Notes under the pieces: model-generated
Databases searched by the model: none
What the model was told of the DNA's origin: nothing
The model's input: the letters and a program-made list of their open reading frames with translations, nothing else
Shown here: positions 23,805-36,767 of the stretch, piece after piece
Position numbering within the stretch: position 1 is the stretch's first letter
How the letters are laid out: each line of letters opens with the position of its first letter
Assembly (NCBI GenBank): GCA_905182995.1
Contig: CAJJDP010000144.1
Span: 1 to 64,000, forward strand
DNA from: Paramecium octaurelia
Taxonomy: Eukaryota; Ciliophora; Oligohymenophorea; Peniculida; Parameciidae
DNA length: 64,000 nucleotides
Reading direction: 5' to 3'
Position numbers and translations under genes: made by a program

Positions 23805-26008
23805 ATGTAAACTTTCGAATACAGCGATGAAGAGGCTTATCAAGATTCTATAAAAGAGAAATTAGATAAATTACATGATCTAACATTAAAATTTAAGCAT
23901 AAAACAGTTTGTCTTAGGAGTATTAGCTAAATAAGTTCTCTTAAATCATAGACTTATTTTAAAATCAATAAAAAAAATGAGGAATCAAGTTCTGAATCAT
24001 CTTGTGATGATTCTTCGGAAATATAGCTCTCAGAATTTGATATATCAGATGAGAACAAAAAAGCAAACATTCTGTGCTAATATAAGAATAGTTTCTTTAA
24101 TGAAAAAATTAAGATGTTTAATGAAATAAAATCTAAAAAGTTTTGGCAGGGTAATCAAATTAGCAGAATCTTAATAAACAAAGACGATTAATCTGTTAAG
24201 TTAAATAAATCTCCTTCTATCTAAAGATAATCATCACCTATTTCCGATAGCAATCATAATACATTAAGTTTTATTAAAAGGACTAAAGAAGTAGGAGAAC
24301 TTTCTTTCGATCAATCCTTTAAATAAGTGAATTCTCCTTTAATGTACTTTCTATCAAATGTTCATTAAACTAGCATCAATAATAATAATAATAGTTCTAA
24401 TTTTATTCATAATAGATCATGCCAATAATCACTAAATAATAGTCAATTTACTATTGATGTTCCATGTAATGAATCATTTGCTCAACAATCCTCGATTAAA
24501 CTAAATGAAAAAGAACTTTTAAATCAAATAGTTGAAGCTGTGTTTAACAAAAATACTTAATTATTAACTAAAATTGTATTGCTATTGTAAAAAGAATATA
24601 GAACTGATATATTGAATATGAAAGATATCAATGGAAATACACCACTACTATTAGCAATAAAATTGTAACAATAATAGAACCAATTTTCCACAATTCGATT
24701 ATTATTATCAAATGGTTCTGATCCATCTATTAAAGATTCTAATGGGTGGAGTCCAATAGAAGAAACTGTTGCTCAGAATGACTTATTAACTACATCATTA
24801 TTGTTTGATTACTTAGTTTCCAAGAAATTATTTGGTATGTAATAGGAACGCAATTAAATTGATTAGGAACTATTAAAAATAAACGATTTCTATCTCGAAA
24901 TGAAGTGGGAATTCAAATCCAGCTTTATTCCTTTCATCTCCAAGTTAACTCCCAATGATACTTTCAAAATATATAAGAGAGGTAATTGGTTTAATAATGC
25001 AGGTTCTTCTTTGAGATTGGACTCCACTTTTGCAGGGACAAAGAATTACAAAACTAAAAGAAGAGATCTCACTGTAATTTATAATCCATTAATGGGATCA
25101 GTTTAGAGAAAAGAAAATAGTTCGAATTGTAAATTTGTCACTATTTTAAATAGAGCAAAAAAGATATATTATTATCCTATTGTAAGATTATAAAATTAAA
25201 TTAGCAAGAAATAGATCCTGAAGAAAAAAATAAAATTCTAATGGACTTAGTGAATTGTGAAAGTGTAAGTGGAGATATGAAGTTCATAGGATGTGAATTG
25301 ATTAAAAGCAAGAATTTCTTTGGAAATTATGTGAGCTAAAAAATTAATAATTGGATCTGTTAGAAATACGAATTTCGAATTCAAACATCATAACATTTCA
25401 ATAAGAAGCATCAACATAATTATTATATGAGTTTAGATTAATATTTGAATTAATCTATGGATTAGAATCCTACAAGTGCAAGATTCAATTTGGAGTAAAT
25501 TACAAGTCAAATAGTTGGAGATTAATTATTTGTAAATTCACCTTCCTTTAAGTAGGAAAATGATTAAATAAAGAAAAAACTACAAAGCAATATCAAAAAT
25601 GAGAATGACAAAAGTAAAATTTTCCTTAATCATCTAGAATCTTCATAATCTTGCTAAATTTTTATAAGTCAAGCATTTCCATTAAATTTTTAGCAGTTTC
25701 TTCCTATAATCAAAATGCTATCTAATGGGAATGAGTTTATGTCATCTTTACAAACAATTTTATCAAATGAGACTGTTAAATAATTACTTAAAGATAAAGG
25801 ATTTCCAGTTAGAATAGAAATTCCAATTAACTTTACTATTGACGCTGTTGTGACATTTTAAGCATACAAATAATTAGATATAGAAGATAACAAAATAAAG
25901 TCATTATTCTAGATTCCAGAAGAATACTAATTGGTTTCTAGAAGAGATGCAACTAAAGTTATGAGGAGAGGAAAAAAAAGATTATTTTTAGCTAATTTAT
26001 TTTTATGA
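23805..26008 (+). CDS. ANKRD13-like protein (ankyrin repeats plus GPCR-chaperone-type domain)
   Basis: The reading runs from ATG 23805-23807 to TGA 26006-26008 with one 23-nt intron, giving 726 residues. The N-terminal 230 residues are acidic and S/N-rich. Two ankyrin repeats follow (DINGNTPLLLAIKL and LLSNGSDPSIKDSNGWSP). Next comes the signature domain of the ANKRD13 family: MKWEFKSSFIPFISKLTP, DTFKIYKRGNW, LRLDSTFAG and RRDLTVIYNP. In animals this family binds ubiquitinated cargo at endosomes; the same role here is an inference. No ubiquitin-interacting motif is obvious at the C-terminus. The gene is intact even though its upstream neighbour is decayed. Confidence 0.85.
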
Positions 26009-26049
26009 ATTCTGTCGCATATATCATTTATTTTTTTTGACGAAAATTA

Positions 26050-27270
26050 AAATATTGAAAATCATGTTAAATCAATTCTATAATTGTTTGACAAAAAGCA
26101 CCAATTTATTATTATCCATATTTAAATCTAAAAACAATGTTTTTGATGTTTGAATATCTTTCCACAACTTATTTGTCGCTTAGTTTTTATATACACGATT
26201 TTGCTGTTTCAATTTAAAGATTGTAGCCAAAATCTTCCAATGAGCTTCAATTTACTTCAAGCAGATGGGATAATTAAATAAATACTCTAACCTCTTTTTA
26301 TTAATAATCAAATTTTAAATCTTCTACATACTCATCATCAACAAAGATATCTTTTTGAACACTCATTTAGAAATGATTCTATACCCTCAATAATTGCTGC
26401 TTCTTCACCAGGATATAACCATCGAAACTTACCTGATTTATAAATTTGATTAAAGTTTCTCTCAATTTTAAACCTTGAAGATTCTAAATATAAGGATGAG
26501 TCATCTGAAGTAGCATATTTTTCTAATAATATTTTTTGGGATGTTCTTTGTTATTTTCTATGATTCTTCCAATTTAACGTTGTATTGATTAATTTCAGAT
26601 ACATATTCTTTAACCAAATTGATTTAATTTGTCAAATTGATGTTTGTTTAAGACAAACAAGAAATCAAAGTCGATTCATATTTCTAATTAGGTAAAGTTA
26701 TAGTTGTATTTAAAGGATTCTGTTTTCCACTAAATTGAGTCATATGCAATAATTCCAAGTTTTTAATATCAAAATGATTATCTGAATTTTAATATTTACT
26801 TTAATTCTTCTATCTTAACGATTTACAAATAACAAAGCTGTTTTAGCAAGAGAATTGATATGGTAGGTATAGCATGAATCAGAAATTATTAATAAAATAT
26901 AATGAATATTAATTTCATTTATTAGAGATGTAGATAAAATGTGCCTGTCTATTTTAACTCCTCTCATAGAAATTTAAATATATTTGTGAACATATTTGAT
27001 CGTTTCCTTTCATGATATTAATGACACAAAAGTGGATTTTTTTCATTACTTATAGATTTTGAACATAAACTAGTCTTCTTGGGCTTATGCAAAGTTTTCA
27101 GTCCACTTAATTATGATATTGTCATATTCAAAACTTATGGTTATTCACATGATTAGCAAAGGCCATCAATTGATGATGAATATTTCTGTACACTGTATAA
27201 ATTCCTTAGAATTCTTGGTTTATGAATTAGTTAATTCATGATGAAACTCTATGAGTATTTTGGAGGGCAT
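26050..27270 (-). pseudogene. Decayed large protein gene, family unknown
   Basis: Several minus-strand segments in alternating frames have strong protein texture, reading from right to left: FQGIYTVYRNIHHQLMAFAN, FEYDNIIIKWTENFAQAQED, LELLHMTQFSGKQNPLN, QINLVKEYVSEINQYNVKLE, FRWLYPGEEAAIIEGIESF and VQKDIFVDDEYVEDLKFDY. They are separated by TGA codons and single-base frame changes that small introns do not explain. The order is consistent with one original gene of at least 400 codons. I cannot name it. Confidence 0.55.
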
Positions 27271-29509
27271 TTAAGTGATACATGTTATTTATTTGTTGAA
27301 AGAGTAGGACATCTCAGTTAATCAATAAAAATTTAATTACAATTCATTTAATGAATATAGCAGACATAATTGTCTAAGTGGATTAATGGTTCCGAATGAA
27401 TTACGTAAATCTATCTTAGTAATAAAAGTAGATTACTAAAAAGCCGAATTTTGAAAAGGAATATAATAATATTTCATTTCATCATTTTAGAATTATAAAA
27501 CCAATATATTGAATATTTATAATAAGAGGATTGAAGCAATCATTTTTGGATGTATTGAATGCTAAAAACACTATTTTGTGAAATATCTCATATTTAATAG
27601 GAAATACAATCTTTAATTATTTTATATTGATTCAAATATCTAAATCAAAATAGCCTTTGAATAAAAATTTCTTAAGTTGTTATTTTTGGGTTTCCCCTTT
27701 TATATACTTTCTCTTTATAAATTTATAAGTGTTAAAATTTGTTTTAGACATCACATTTAATTATTGCGGTACCTTTTTCTAAAATCAATATATCACATAT
27801 GGATGTTAAATTATTTAGAAAATGATGTTAAAGTAATTATTTGTGAATATAATCAATATAGCAAAAATAACACTGTTATATAAAATAATTAAACTAATGT
27901 AAAAAGATATAAAATTAGGTTGCTTTTGTTAAATAATCATTTCAAGAATAAAGATATAAACTTGGACTATAAATGGAATTTTATAATAACATAAAATATT
28001 CAAAATTATGAAAGAATATTTATTATATTAATCTAATAAAACCAAAGAATTGAGTCAAAAAATGTTGGGTATCTATCTTTAAAAAACTCCATATAATATT
28101 TTCATTACTTTTGAGTATTACTGTATAACTTGATAAACAATTTTCAAATCATTCCAATTAGATATATTTAACAAAGAAATTTAAAATTATAGAATTCATG
28201 AGGAGGCTGGGGATAATTGAGTTTAATTATTGGATATAATATAAAATGATGGTTTTATTGGTAATAAATATTATTTATAAACCTTATTATGATCATTTCG
28301 ATAGAGTTAAAAATGGAAACCATGGATCAAATATCATAGAAAATGTTAGAACGTTATCAAAAATGATGTTTTCTAATTTTTTCTTTTGTATTTAAGTGAC
28401 TTCCTTTTTCTTAGACTCATTTTCGATAATTTCTAAGCTAATTATCTTTCCATTTAGGCTTAGATTTCGTCATATCGACACCGAAGATCAGGATTAGAAA
28501 GTGTTCTATAGCCTCTGAAATCATTCTAAATTATGTTGACTGAGGATTCTTATCCTTTATTTAATAATTTTCAAAATATGTAATTTTAATATCAAATTAT
28601 TTTAAAAACCACAACATAAAGAGTCGGTGTGCACTTTGAAAATTTAAAATTTTTTTTGAATATTCTTATTAATACAATTCAAAATAATTTATCCAAAAAG
28701 ATAATAAATTAGGAAAGTAAATTTGTCTCAGTTTCTGATAAAATTGAGAGATTCAAAAAAAAAAGAAATCCAACATCATAAAATTTGAGCTAATAAGAAT
28801 AATAACAAAATTAATTAGTATAATATCTAAAAGATCTAACATATTAAACTCAGGTCTGAAGTATCTAAAGGAAATGGAAACAAAGATAGTGAAATGAAAA
28901 GATAAGAATAAATATCATTTGTAAAATACTTAAACTTTACAAATAATAATTTTAATTTATTATCGTTAAAAAAAAGGGGATGCAAAATTAAAAATATATT
29001 TGTAAATTTTCATTAATCACATAAATTTACACAAAAACAGCCGTTGAATTATTGAAGCCGAAAACATATGTAAATGAAAATAAAAATTTGAAGAACAAAT
29101 TAGCATCAGAAAAGAAGAATTTAGATAAATAAATTGAATTCTGATCAACTTTAGAAAATATTGAATAAAATTGATGATATAAACTTTATTATAAACCTCC
29201 AAAAATTGTAATTTTAAGGAAACCTTGATATTCATACATTTATTGGATTGATTAGAATATAATTGTAAATTCATTTTCCATTTATTTTTCAAAACTTAAA
29301 GAATTGAAGTAGTCAAAAAAAGTTTATGTTAGGCCATATATCTAATGTAACCTTTTATTCTTAAATATTCTTTGATTTATGCCTTTTGCTAATTTATAGG
29401 TTATATCAATATGTTAAACAACCTGGATTTTCCTTTTATAGTTATTTAATATATTGAATTTATTGATGAATCATCCATTAGTAAATTTATTGTAAACTTA
29501 GGGTTTAAA
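27271..29509. other. Long stretch without an assignable gene
   Basis: About 2.2 kb of very A+T-rich DNA. A plus reading around 28200-28520 is open for roughly 110 codons but shows no motif and has hydrophobic, low-complexity composition; I treat it as chance or as an old relic. No RNA-like or repeat structure seen. This is the emptiest tract of the window apart from 1-5800. Confidence 0.45.
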
Positions 29510-31370
29510 ATGTAGAAAAATATGTCACGCTATTGATTTATATGGGATAAATCCAAATTTATTGATTTTTGGTAATCAAAAATATTCAAGTATACTTGGA
29601 AGTCTCTTGACAATAATAGCTTCAGCATTGACATTCGGATATTTAGTGTAATAAGTCTAAGAATTGGTATACAAGTAACTTCCTCAAACAATTTTATCCG
29701 AACACCTAGTTACTGAAACTTCTGTATACATATATAATATATAGCCATTTCCATTGGAAAATCATAATTTTACATTATCAATATCTGTTGCTAATATGGA
29801 ACAAAATCCTTTGAAGACGATTGATAAGTACTTTACTATTAAAGTTGAAAATTGTTTAAGATCAAGATAGCTTAATACAACAACTAATAAAATTGATGTT
29901 GTTAATACGTATGCGTAAAGTTATAAATTAGATGTATAAATTATCCAACAGAAGCATGCACATCAGATAATTTTGTAACAGATATCTAAAAAGAATATTT
30001 CAGTAAAATTCGATTAGGAACTGCTTAGTGCATCAAGAAAAATATTTTGCAAAGTAAACCACCTGTAATGATATATCATCATAGTAGGTACTATAAGGGA
30101 TTGTTTCAGGAAATTTATACTCCTACATCACTATTAAATTTGCAGCTTGTAAGAATAGTACAGAGAAACAAGATTGTGCTTCAAGGGATGATATTAATAA
30201 AGAATTAATTAACGGTTATTATGTGGTTCATATGAGTGATTCTCTAATTTAAATGAGTAATCCCGAGAGCATCTAAAAAAATTTCATAAAAATGCAATAT
30301 ACATAATTTTCAATATCAACTTCCAAAACTATATATCAAGGATTCAGAATTATTCAATCATTTACTGATGAAGGAGTTTTGGTTAATAATGTTGTAGAGG
30401 ATTCATTTTTGGTTTAATAGTACTATTAAGAATCAACTGCAGATTATAATGAAGATTATTTAATCTTACATAGTCTAATACTTGATAATAAATACACAAA
30501 TTATTAAAGATCCTACATTAAGTTACTGACTATCTTAAGTAAGATTGGAGGATTGTGGTAATTAATATTTATGTTCTTTGGAATTATTTCTAAACCATTT
30601 ATTTTAACAGAAATGAAAATTAATTTAGCTAATAAATTATTTAGATTTCAGTAGGAGGAAAATGATCTCACTCAAAGCATAAAAAGAGATGTGAGTATGA
30701 AATCGAATGTCGAAAAATATGTGAGATAACCGTAACATAAATTGTCAACTTCAATATCAAGCATTCTACAATTCTTATTTGGGTGCAATAAGGCAAGAAT
30801 AAAATAATTGAATTAAGCAAATGAGAAAATTCAAGAAAATTTAGACGTAGTTGAAATAATGAGAAAATTTTAGGAGTTTGACAATCTGAAATCAATAATT
30901 TTGACAACTAATTAGAGAGTCTTATTTGATATTATTCCGATTCCATTAATAACGAATGTTTCATCTAATAAAATTGATACAGATTCATACTCAAGTAATT
31001 AGATTATCGTAGTATAGACTAGCATCAATCCAAAGATAATTTTGAAAGATTTATTGAGGCCTATAAGTCATTTTATTAAATTCGTGATATGTCTGACACC
31101 ATTGAAAATGTTGGACAAAAAATAATTACATATTTAGATTAGGATATGATTAAACTCTTTTATGAATATCATTTGGATTCTGAATAGAAACAGGTTCTTT
31201 AATTATTATCAGAAGAGAGGAAATCTAAAATTTTAGATAGAAACTATTTAGATTCTGAATCAAAAATAAGTCTCTCCCCTTGTAATTCAAACCATTAAGA
31301 AGTTCAAGCCGTAAAGATATTTCTTAATAACTAACAAATTAAAAGAAAATTAGAAAATTTATAGGCGTGA
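29510..31370 (+). pseudogene. Multi-frame remnant of a ciliate two-pass membrane protein
   Basis: Segments in order but in different frames: DLYGINPNLLIFGNQKYSS with a membrane segment (SLLTIIASALTFGYL), a long luminal or external beta-rich part (FPLENHNFTLSISVANMEQN; CTSDNFVTDIQKEYFSKI), CASRDDINKELINGYYVVHM, and a second membrane segment (IGGLWQLIFMFFGIISK) followed by a helical tail ending ELYD-like at TGA 31368-31370. At least three one-base frame changes separate the pieces, none bridged by an intron. The layout (short cytosolic start, TM, large middle, TM, cytosolic tail) is a pattern I associate with an uncharacterised ciliate family. The start is uncertain. Confidence 0.6.
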
Positions 31371-32049
31371 TAAATTCAATCTTTAACCACTAAATTTTTC
31401 AAATTTTTATCCTAAATTTATATTCTCATTCTAAATAACAAATTTTCGATTTATTTAATCTAATATGAAACCTTTCTTCTTAAAAGGAGTATTTTTATTG
31501 GAAATGAATACATATAAAATTTTACTCAAGGTAAAATTTAGTTGAAAAAAAAAATAAATATAGAAAAACAATGTATAAATTAGTTATTGTGCAAATCACA
31601 TTGACTAATGAAATCTGTAATGAATATTCAAAAAGTTTATTATGTATGAGTTTGAAATAAAATAATAAATTATATATAATATATATAATGTTTTACAAAT
31701 TCATCTTGAGCAATAAGAATCAGTATTCAAAGGACCACAACGTCAATATAGATTATAGTCCTGTTTTTAATATGTATAAGGAATGAATATAGATTTAGTT
31801 AGTTGTAATAAAAATTGAATATTTTTCCAATTTTTAATGATGATCATTAAGTTACAACTCCTGGATTTATCATCGAATATGAAAAAGTATGGATGCTTCA
31901 TTTATAAATTTTAGCCTGCATATGAAAGCAATTTAAACTATCATTAACAATTATTTAATCAAAAAATTGAATAAATAAAAATAAAAAATAAATAATTGGT
32001 ACCATTTATCATGAATATCCTAGCTGATTCCAAAGCCAAAACATCGAGT
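31371..32049. other. Convergent intergenic region
   Basis: About 680 bp between the 3' ends of a plus-strand pseudogene and a minus-strand gene. It has homopolymer A/T runs and no coding texture. Confidence 0.45.
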
Positions 32050-32694
32050 TCAGATTTGCTCTGTTTGTAAGACTAAGTATACAGATTACTTAACTGTATT
32101 AATAAAGAAATTAAATTAATTAGCATACTTAATCAAATTCTCATTAAAAGTTGTTCTTAGCATCACCATATATGAAGAAGATCGAGAAGATCTAGAGTGA
32201 TTTGAGTTAGCAACTATCAAATTATAATTCTTAATCAACGGATACAGAGGATGCTTCATTATTAGAGTAAGGTAATAGAAAGAAAATAAAAGTGGAGATA
32301 TCCTAAATGATTTCAATTACTGAATGATAAAAATGTTTTATTTGTAAAATTCATTTCTATTATTATTGTAGTTATTTTCTAGTTTCTTCCATTTTTTATC
32401 TATAAATTCTCTTTTATCTCTCAATCTAAATTAATAGACTAAATCACATACGTATTCAGGTCTGATTTCTTCTTTAATGGGATTCTCAGTTTTAAATTCT
32501 GATATCTTCATGCCTGATTTCTCTTCAAATTCTTGAATTCGTCCAGCAGCAATCTGATCCATATATCTAACATTATAATACACATAATATCCACTGAATG
32601 CAAATAAAGTTCCTATTATAATGAATGCCAACTATTTTGGAGAATTATTTTATTTTTATTTTGAGAAATGTAAAAGACTTTTATAATGTTTCAT
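32050..32694 (-). CDS. Single-pass membrane protein, unknown
   Basis: An intronless reading of 214 residues runs from ATG 32692-32694 to TGA 32050-32052. One membrane segment lies at about residues 22-38 (LAFIIIGTLFAFSGYYVYY). An acidic/basic soluble part follows (IQEFEEKSGMKISEFKTEN, FRLRDKREFIDKKWKKLEN). Beyond residue 125 the texture weakens, and the opposite strand is also partly open there, so the true C-terminus may be earlier, for instance through an unrecognised intron. Family unknown. Confidence 0.55.
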
Positions 32695-32939
32695 ATTGTA
32701 ATTTTATTTATGAAATAACCTTAAATAAATATAAAATAAATTATAATAATTTGAATGCTTGTTAAGTACAATCATGATAAAAAATAAGAATGTTTCAACG
32801 CATCACTGCAATCATTTCGATGGACTAAATATAAATATCTTAGACAATAAATCAATTAATAAGGGATCAGTTTTCTAATTCAAAACAAAATTAATAAATA
32901 TCATACTTAGTTTTTTTGCTTATAAATTTGGTATGTAAA

Positions 32940-33727
32940 ATTAGCATCCCAATTCTGCCTTCTCTAATTCATTAGGAATACCCATAAATTTACATATTTC
33001 TACTATCTAATCAACAGTATTCTGTCAAAACAATAATTTTTTACCCAATTCTAATTCAGCCAAAATACAACCAGCTGCCCATATATCGATTTTCGTATTA
33101 TAAAATATCTAACCAAATAATAATTTTGGTGCCCTATAAGCTCTAGAACATACATAAGTCAAACTCTTAGATCCATCCATTTTTTTTGAACTTCCGAAAT
33201 CAGCTAGATATATGTTACCACTCTAATACAAAATGTTAGCTGGCTTAAGATCTCTATGCATTACCTCTTATTCCTCCAAATATTCCAATGCTTAAAATAT
33301 TTATTTGGCAACTCTTTTTAATGGGACTTTTATTGCATTTTATAGATTTCCTTGATATAAATCCATAACTAAATGCAATTATTTGACCTTATTTTCAACA
33401 GTATAATAATAATCTCTTAGAGGTGCTATATGAGGGTGATTCATATTCATATGCATTTCCAATTCCCTATTGATTTATTTTGCATCTTGGAGTACTTTCT
33501 TCATTTGCATAGTAACCACCATGTAGCTTATTTTCCGCAATAAAAATAGTGTTATAACTACCTGATCCAATTTGGTCCAAAATTTAATATATTTACGATT
33601 TATTAATGTTCTATTGATTCAGAGACAAGAATTTAGGAATCTGATATCTCTCTTGGGATAGAGATAATTAATATATCTCACTTGGAGTTATCCTTCTTTT
33701 CTTTGATTTAATTTAATTCAATTACAT
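32940..33727 (-). pseudogene. GSK3/shaggy-like protein kinase, broken and truncated
   Basis: A reading from ATG 33725-33727 shows the glycine loop (QIGSGSYNTIFIA), helix C region (NRELEMHMNMNHPHI), catalytic loop (VMHRDLKPANIL), DFGSSKK and the GSK3-type activation segment CSRAYRAPKLLFGQIF, with the following KIDIWAAGCILAELELG. The K in RAPK replaces the usual E. One extra base near 33510 separates the glycine loop from the VAIK-equivalent region, and a TGA stands where GSK3 proteins have Gly/Ser before the VDQ helix. The C-terminal lobe after ELEKAELG is missing. All three points mark a pseudogene of a kinase that normally phosphorylates primed Ser/Thr sites. Confidence 0.8.
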
Positions 33728-33789
33728 TTATTTTTATTTAATATATCAATATAATTCGAGTATTTTTTCATGGCTATTCTACTTACTTA

Positions 33790-34030
33790 TTGTTTGCTGA
33801 TTATCTACTTCTTTTCAAAATAATTATACATCTCTGACCTTGCATATTAGTAATATCAATTAAATTGGTGATTTTAGAGTGATTAATCTACTGCCATAAT
33901 TCTGCTAGGAATAATACCTTAAACAAAATATCTTATCTGTAAATAATACATAATTACCATCTATGTTTAATTCATAAATTAATAATTTCCCTGACTAACA
34001 ATTAAAATGTAATTTAAAAATAGTATTGGA
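33790..34030 (-). pseudogene. Relic of a beta-rich (PH-like) domain
   Basis: A minus reading includes QSGKLLIYELNIDGNYVLFT and FCLRYYSQQNYGSRLITLKS, then meets TGA. The alternating hydrophobic strands resemble the start of a PH-like domain, but this is weak. It lies upstream of the GSK3-like pseudogene on the same strand and may have belonged to a neighbouring gene. Confidence 0.3.
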
Positions 34031-34878
34031 TTTTTTTCATTTATTTCAGAATAGAGATATATTTTGATAACACAATGACAAACAATAAAATTAAATTTAC
34101 TTCAATGCGATTAATAAAGTGATTCAGAGTTACGAGTATTATTATAAGCCCCTGAATTTTAAATTATAAAGATTGTGAATTGTTATAAAATTTATATCAT
34201 CCCAAAAATGAAAAACATTATAATTCAATGATTCAAATGATTAGCATATAAATTTAGAGACCAATTTTATCAAAATTTGTTGTAAACAATTATAATTACA
34301 TAAGGATATAAAGTTTTTGAAATAAGGTAGATCGAATATAATTTATGAAAAAATACTAAGATTTCAATGGTATTTGCTAATAACTGTATATATAGAACTA
34401 TGTATTGAATAAAATCGTTCGTTCAATTCTATAATAGTTGTTATGAAATGTAAAATATATTAAATTTTTGTTATTGAAAATAATGCCACCATTAAGTATC
34501 TTAAGTATCGTGTTATAGAATTAGTTTATTATTGAATAGCATCATTATATGTAGGTGTTCTTGTAATATCAAAATTGAAATCAAACACCTATAATTTTAA
34601 TAATTTAATTCAACTTAATTAAATTCAGTAATTTATTGTTTTTTAATTATAAAATTAATTGAATTCAGTTTATAAAATGAATATTAATGGTGTTAAATTC
34701 AATATAACTTTAAAGTAAACAAAGAACAGATGCCATTTTGAAATTAAGTAAAGTAGGATATAGTAAGTGTCAAAATGAGAGTAATCAAAATATATTAAAA
34801 AATTATAAAATCTTATCGAATAAGAGATTAATAGGAAGAATTATAACTTGATTAATCATTAATTAATTAATATTATTG
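34031..34878. other. Spacer, nothing recognised
   Basis: About 850 bp of A+T-rich DNA with no coding texture. A short run of similar AATTCAA/TTGAATT words occurs near 34590-34680, giving weak inverted complementarity. It should include the promoter of the kinase at 34879. Confidence 0.4.
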
Positions 34879-36721
34879 ATGCAAATAAAGTTATCATTTT
34901 TTGACGATACCAAAATCTCAATGTCATTTTGGGAGAAAACGAATTTTTAAGTCGAGGAAGAATTGGTTGATTTTCAATCTGTCCTTTTTGAAAAAACCAA
35001 AACAACTGGTTTTTGGATTAGCAAAAATTATATCATTTATAATTGCAAATTAGTGAAGTTGAGGGTATTCAATTTATTAACAGGTAGCCAAATAAGGCAA
35101 ATATTCATCATGTTGATTTAAGTTTATCAAGAATAGAGAGAATTAAATATAAAAATGATTAGGAAGGCGATGCTTGCCATAAAGTAAATTGAATATCCAA
35201 TTTTAGAAAAAATATGGTATTCGCATTATTCGTAATCAAAAATTCAAAGAACTCTATTCTAGATCAAAAGAACTAAACTAATAGATTTGGGAATTTCTCA
35301 AACAGTAATGTATTCAACGTTCCTTTAAAGAAAAGTATGTGATAGAGAAGCTTATAGGAAAAGGGAATTTCGCAAATGTAATGAAATTTGAATACATCAG
35401 GTGTATCTTTGTACCAAAAAGTAGGATAAATAGTAATTTGCAGTTAAGGCTTTTGAAAAATATAAGATGAATAAAGATACTGATAAGCAGGCCTTAATTA
35501 AAGAAATTTAGATTATGAGGAAGTTGAATTACAAGGGATTGATAAAAATGCATGAAGTCTTTGAAGATGACTCTCATGTCTTACTAGTTTAAGATTATCT
35601 ATAAGGAGGGGAATTGTAATAATATATAAAGCGGAATCAAAAATGCTCAGAGCAAATAGTTGCGAGCATTCTGGCCACTTTATTGGATTCTTTAGATTAT
35701 TTACACAAATAGAACATTCTACATAGAGATCTCAAACCTGAAAATATGATATTGAGGAAAAGTGGAGTGTTGGAAGATGTAGTTATAGCTGATTTCGGAT
35801 TGGCCGATTTTTATAATCCTTTGGGTAATTATATGTTTCAAAGATGCGGAACTCCTGGATTCGTAGCTCCAGAGATTTTGCAAGATAAACTTTATGATAC
35901 AAAGGTAGATATTTTTAGTGTTGGTTGTTTGATGTTCCTTTTGATTTCTGGCAAATCTCCTTTTAAGGGTACTACTTACAATGAAGTTGTAATGAGAAAT
36001 TTTCATTGCAAGGTTGATTATTGTTCTATTGAAAATATCATAAGCAGTGAAGGTAAATAGTTAAAATATTGTCAGGATTATCATTATTGAAACTGTTATT
36101 GCATTCTCGACCATCTCAGAGACCTTTGCCAAGGGATGCCTTGAGACATGAATGGTTTATGATCAATTTGAATAGAATGAGATATTCAGAATTAAACAAA
36201 TCAGAAGAATAATGTTTAGATACTAAAGATACTATTAAATCAAGTAATACAGATGCAGGTAGTTGTGGATTTATGAAGAATTTTATTGGTCCTTCAACAT
36301 AAAATAAGCCAGAGTTTATGGTAAGTGGTAAGTGTGTTATTGACTCCCCAAATTACAATGATGCAATAAATTTAAGAATAATTTAATGATAGTGAAGACA
36401 ATATTTCTATCCAGAATTTAGATGATGATATTACAGATGTGAATTTCGATGATGAATCACCAGAATCTCACAGATTACCTTAATATCTCTTAGTTAGTAA
36501 ACTGAAGTAGGCTGTTGATTCAAATAATTTTTCTTATTTTGCATCTCCTATAATTAAAGTAACAACTATATAATAATTAATTTTAGAGAACTCCAGAGAT
36601 TATTAAAAAGGATATAAATCCTAAAGATATGAGTATCAAAGAGAAAATATGTGATTAGTAGACATAACCTAAAATTGCAGACATTATAAAGAATAATTTG
36701 AAAAATCTTGAGTAAATTTGA
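34879..36721 (+). CDS. PH-domain plus CAMK-type Ser/Thr protein kinase
   Basis: The start is ATG 34879-34881 (a second in-frame ATG lies at 34920) and the stop TGA 36719-36721. Introns of 23, 23, 23, 23 (36053-36075) and 28 nt restore the frame; a further junction near 36330-36380 is unclear. The N-terminal 150 residues look like a PH domain (SVLFEKTKTTGFWISKNYI ... KKYGIRIIRNQKFKELYSR). The kinase has [46 protein letters not shown] and CGTPGFVAPEIL. The HRD and DFG motifs and the VAVK-type lysine are intact, so it should be active. The C-terminal region is acidic and S/T-rich. Lipid-directed membrane recruitment is an inference from the PH domain. Confidence 0.85.
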
Positions 36722-36767
36722 ATTAGTGACTAAAATAATTTAAAGTTAATTAAAATAAATAGTTAAA

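Noticed and set aside
28200-28530. Plus reading of about 110 codons without TGA
   Set aside because: With TGA as the only stop and about 75% A+T, such lengths are expected by chance; composition is hydrophobic and motif-free.
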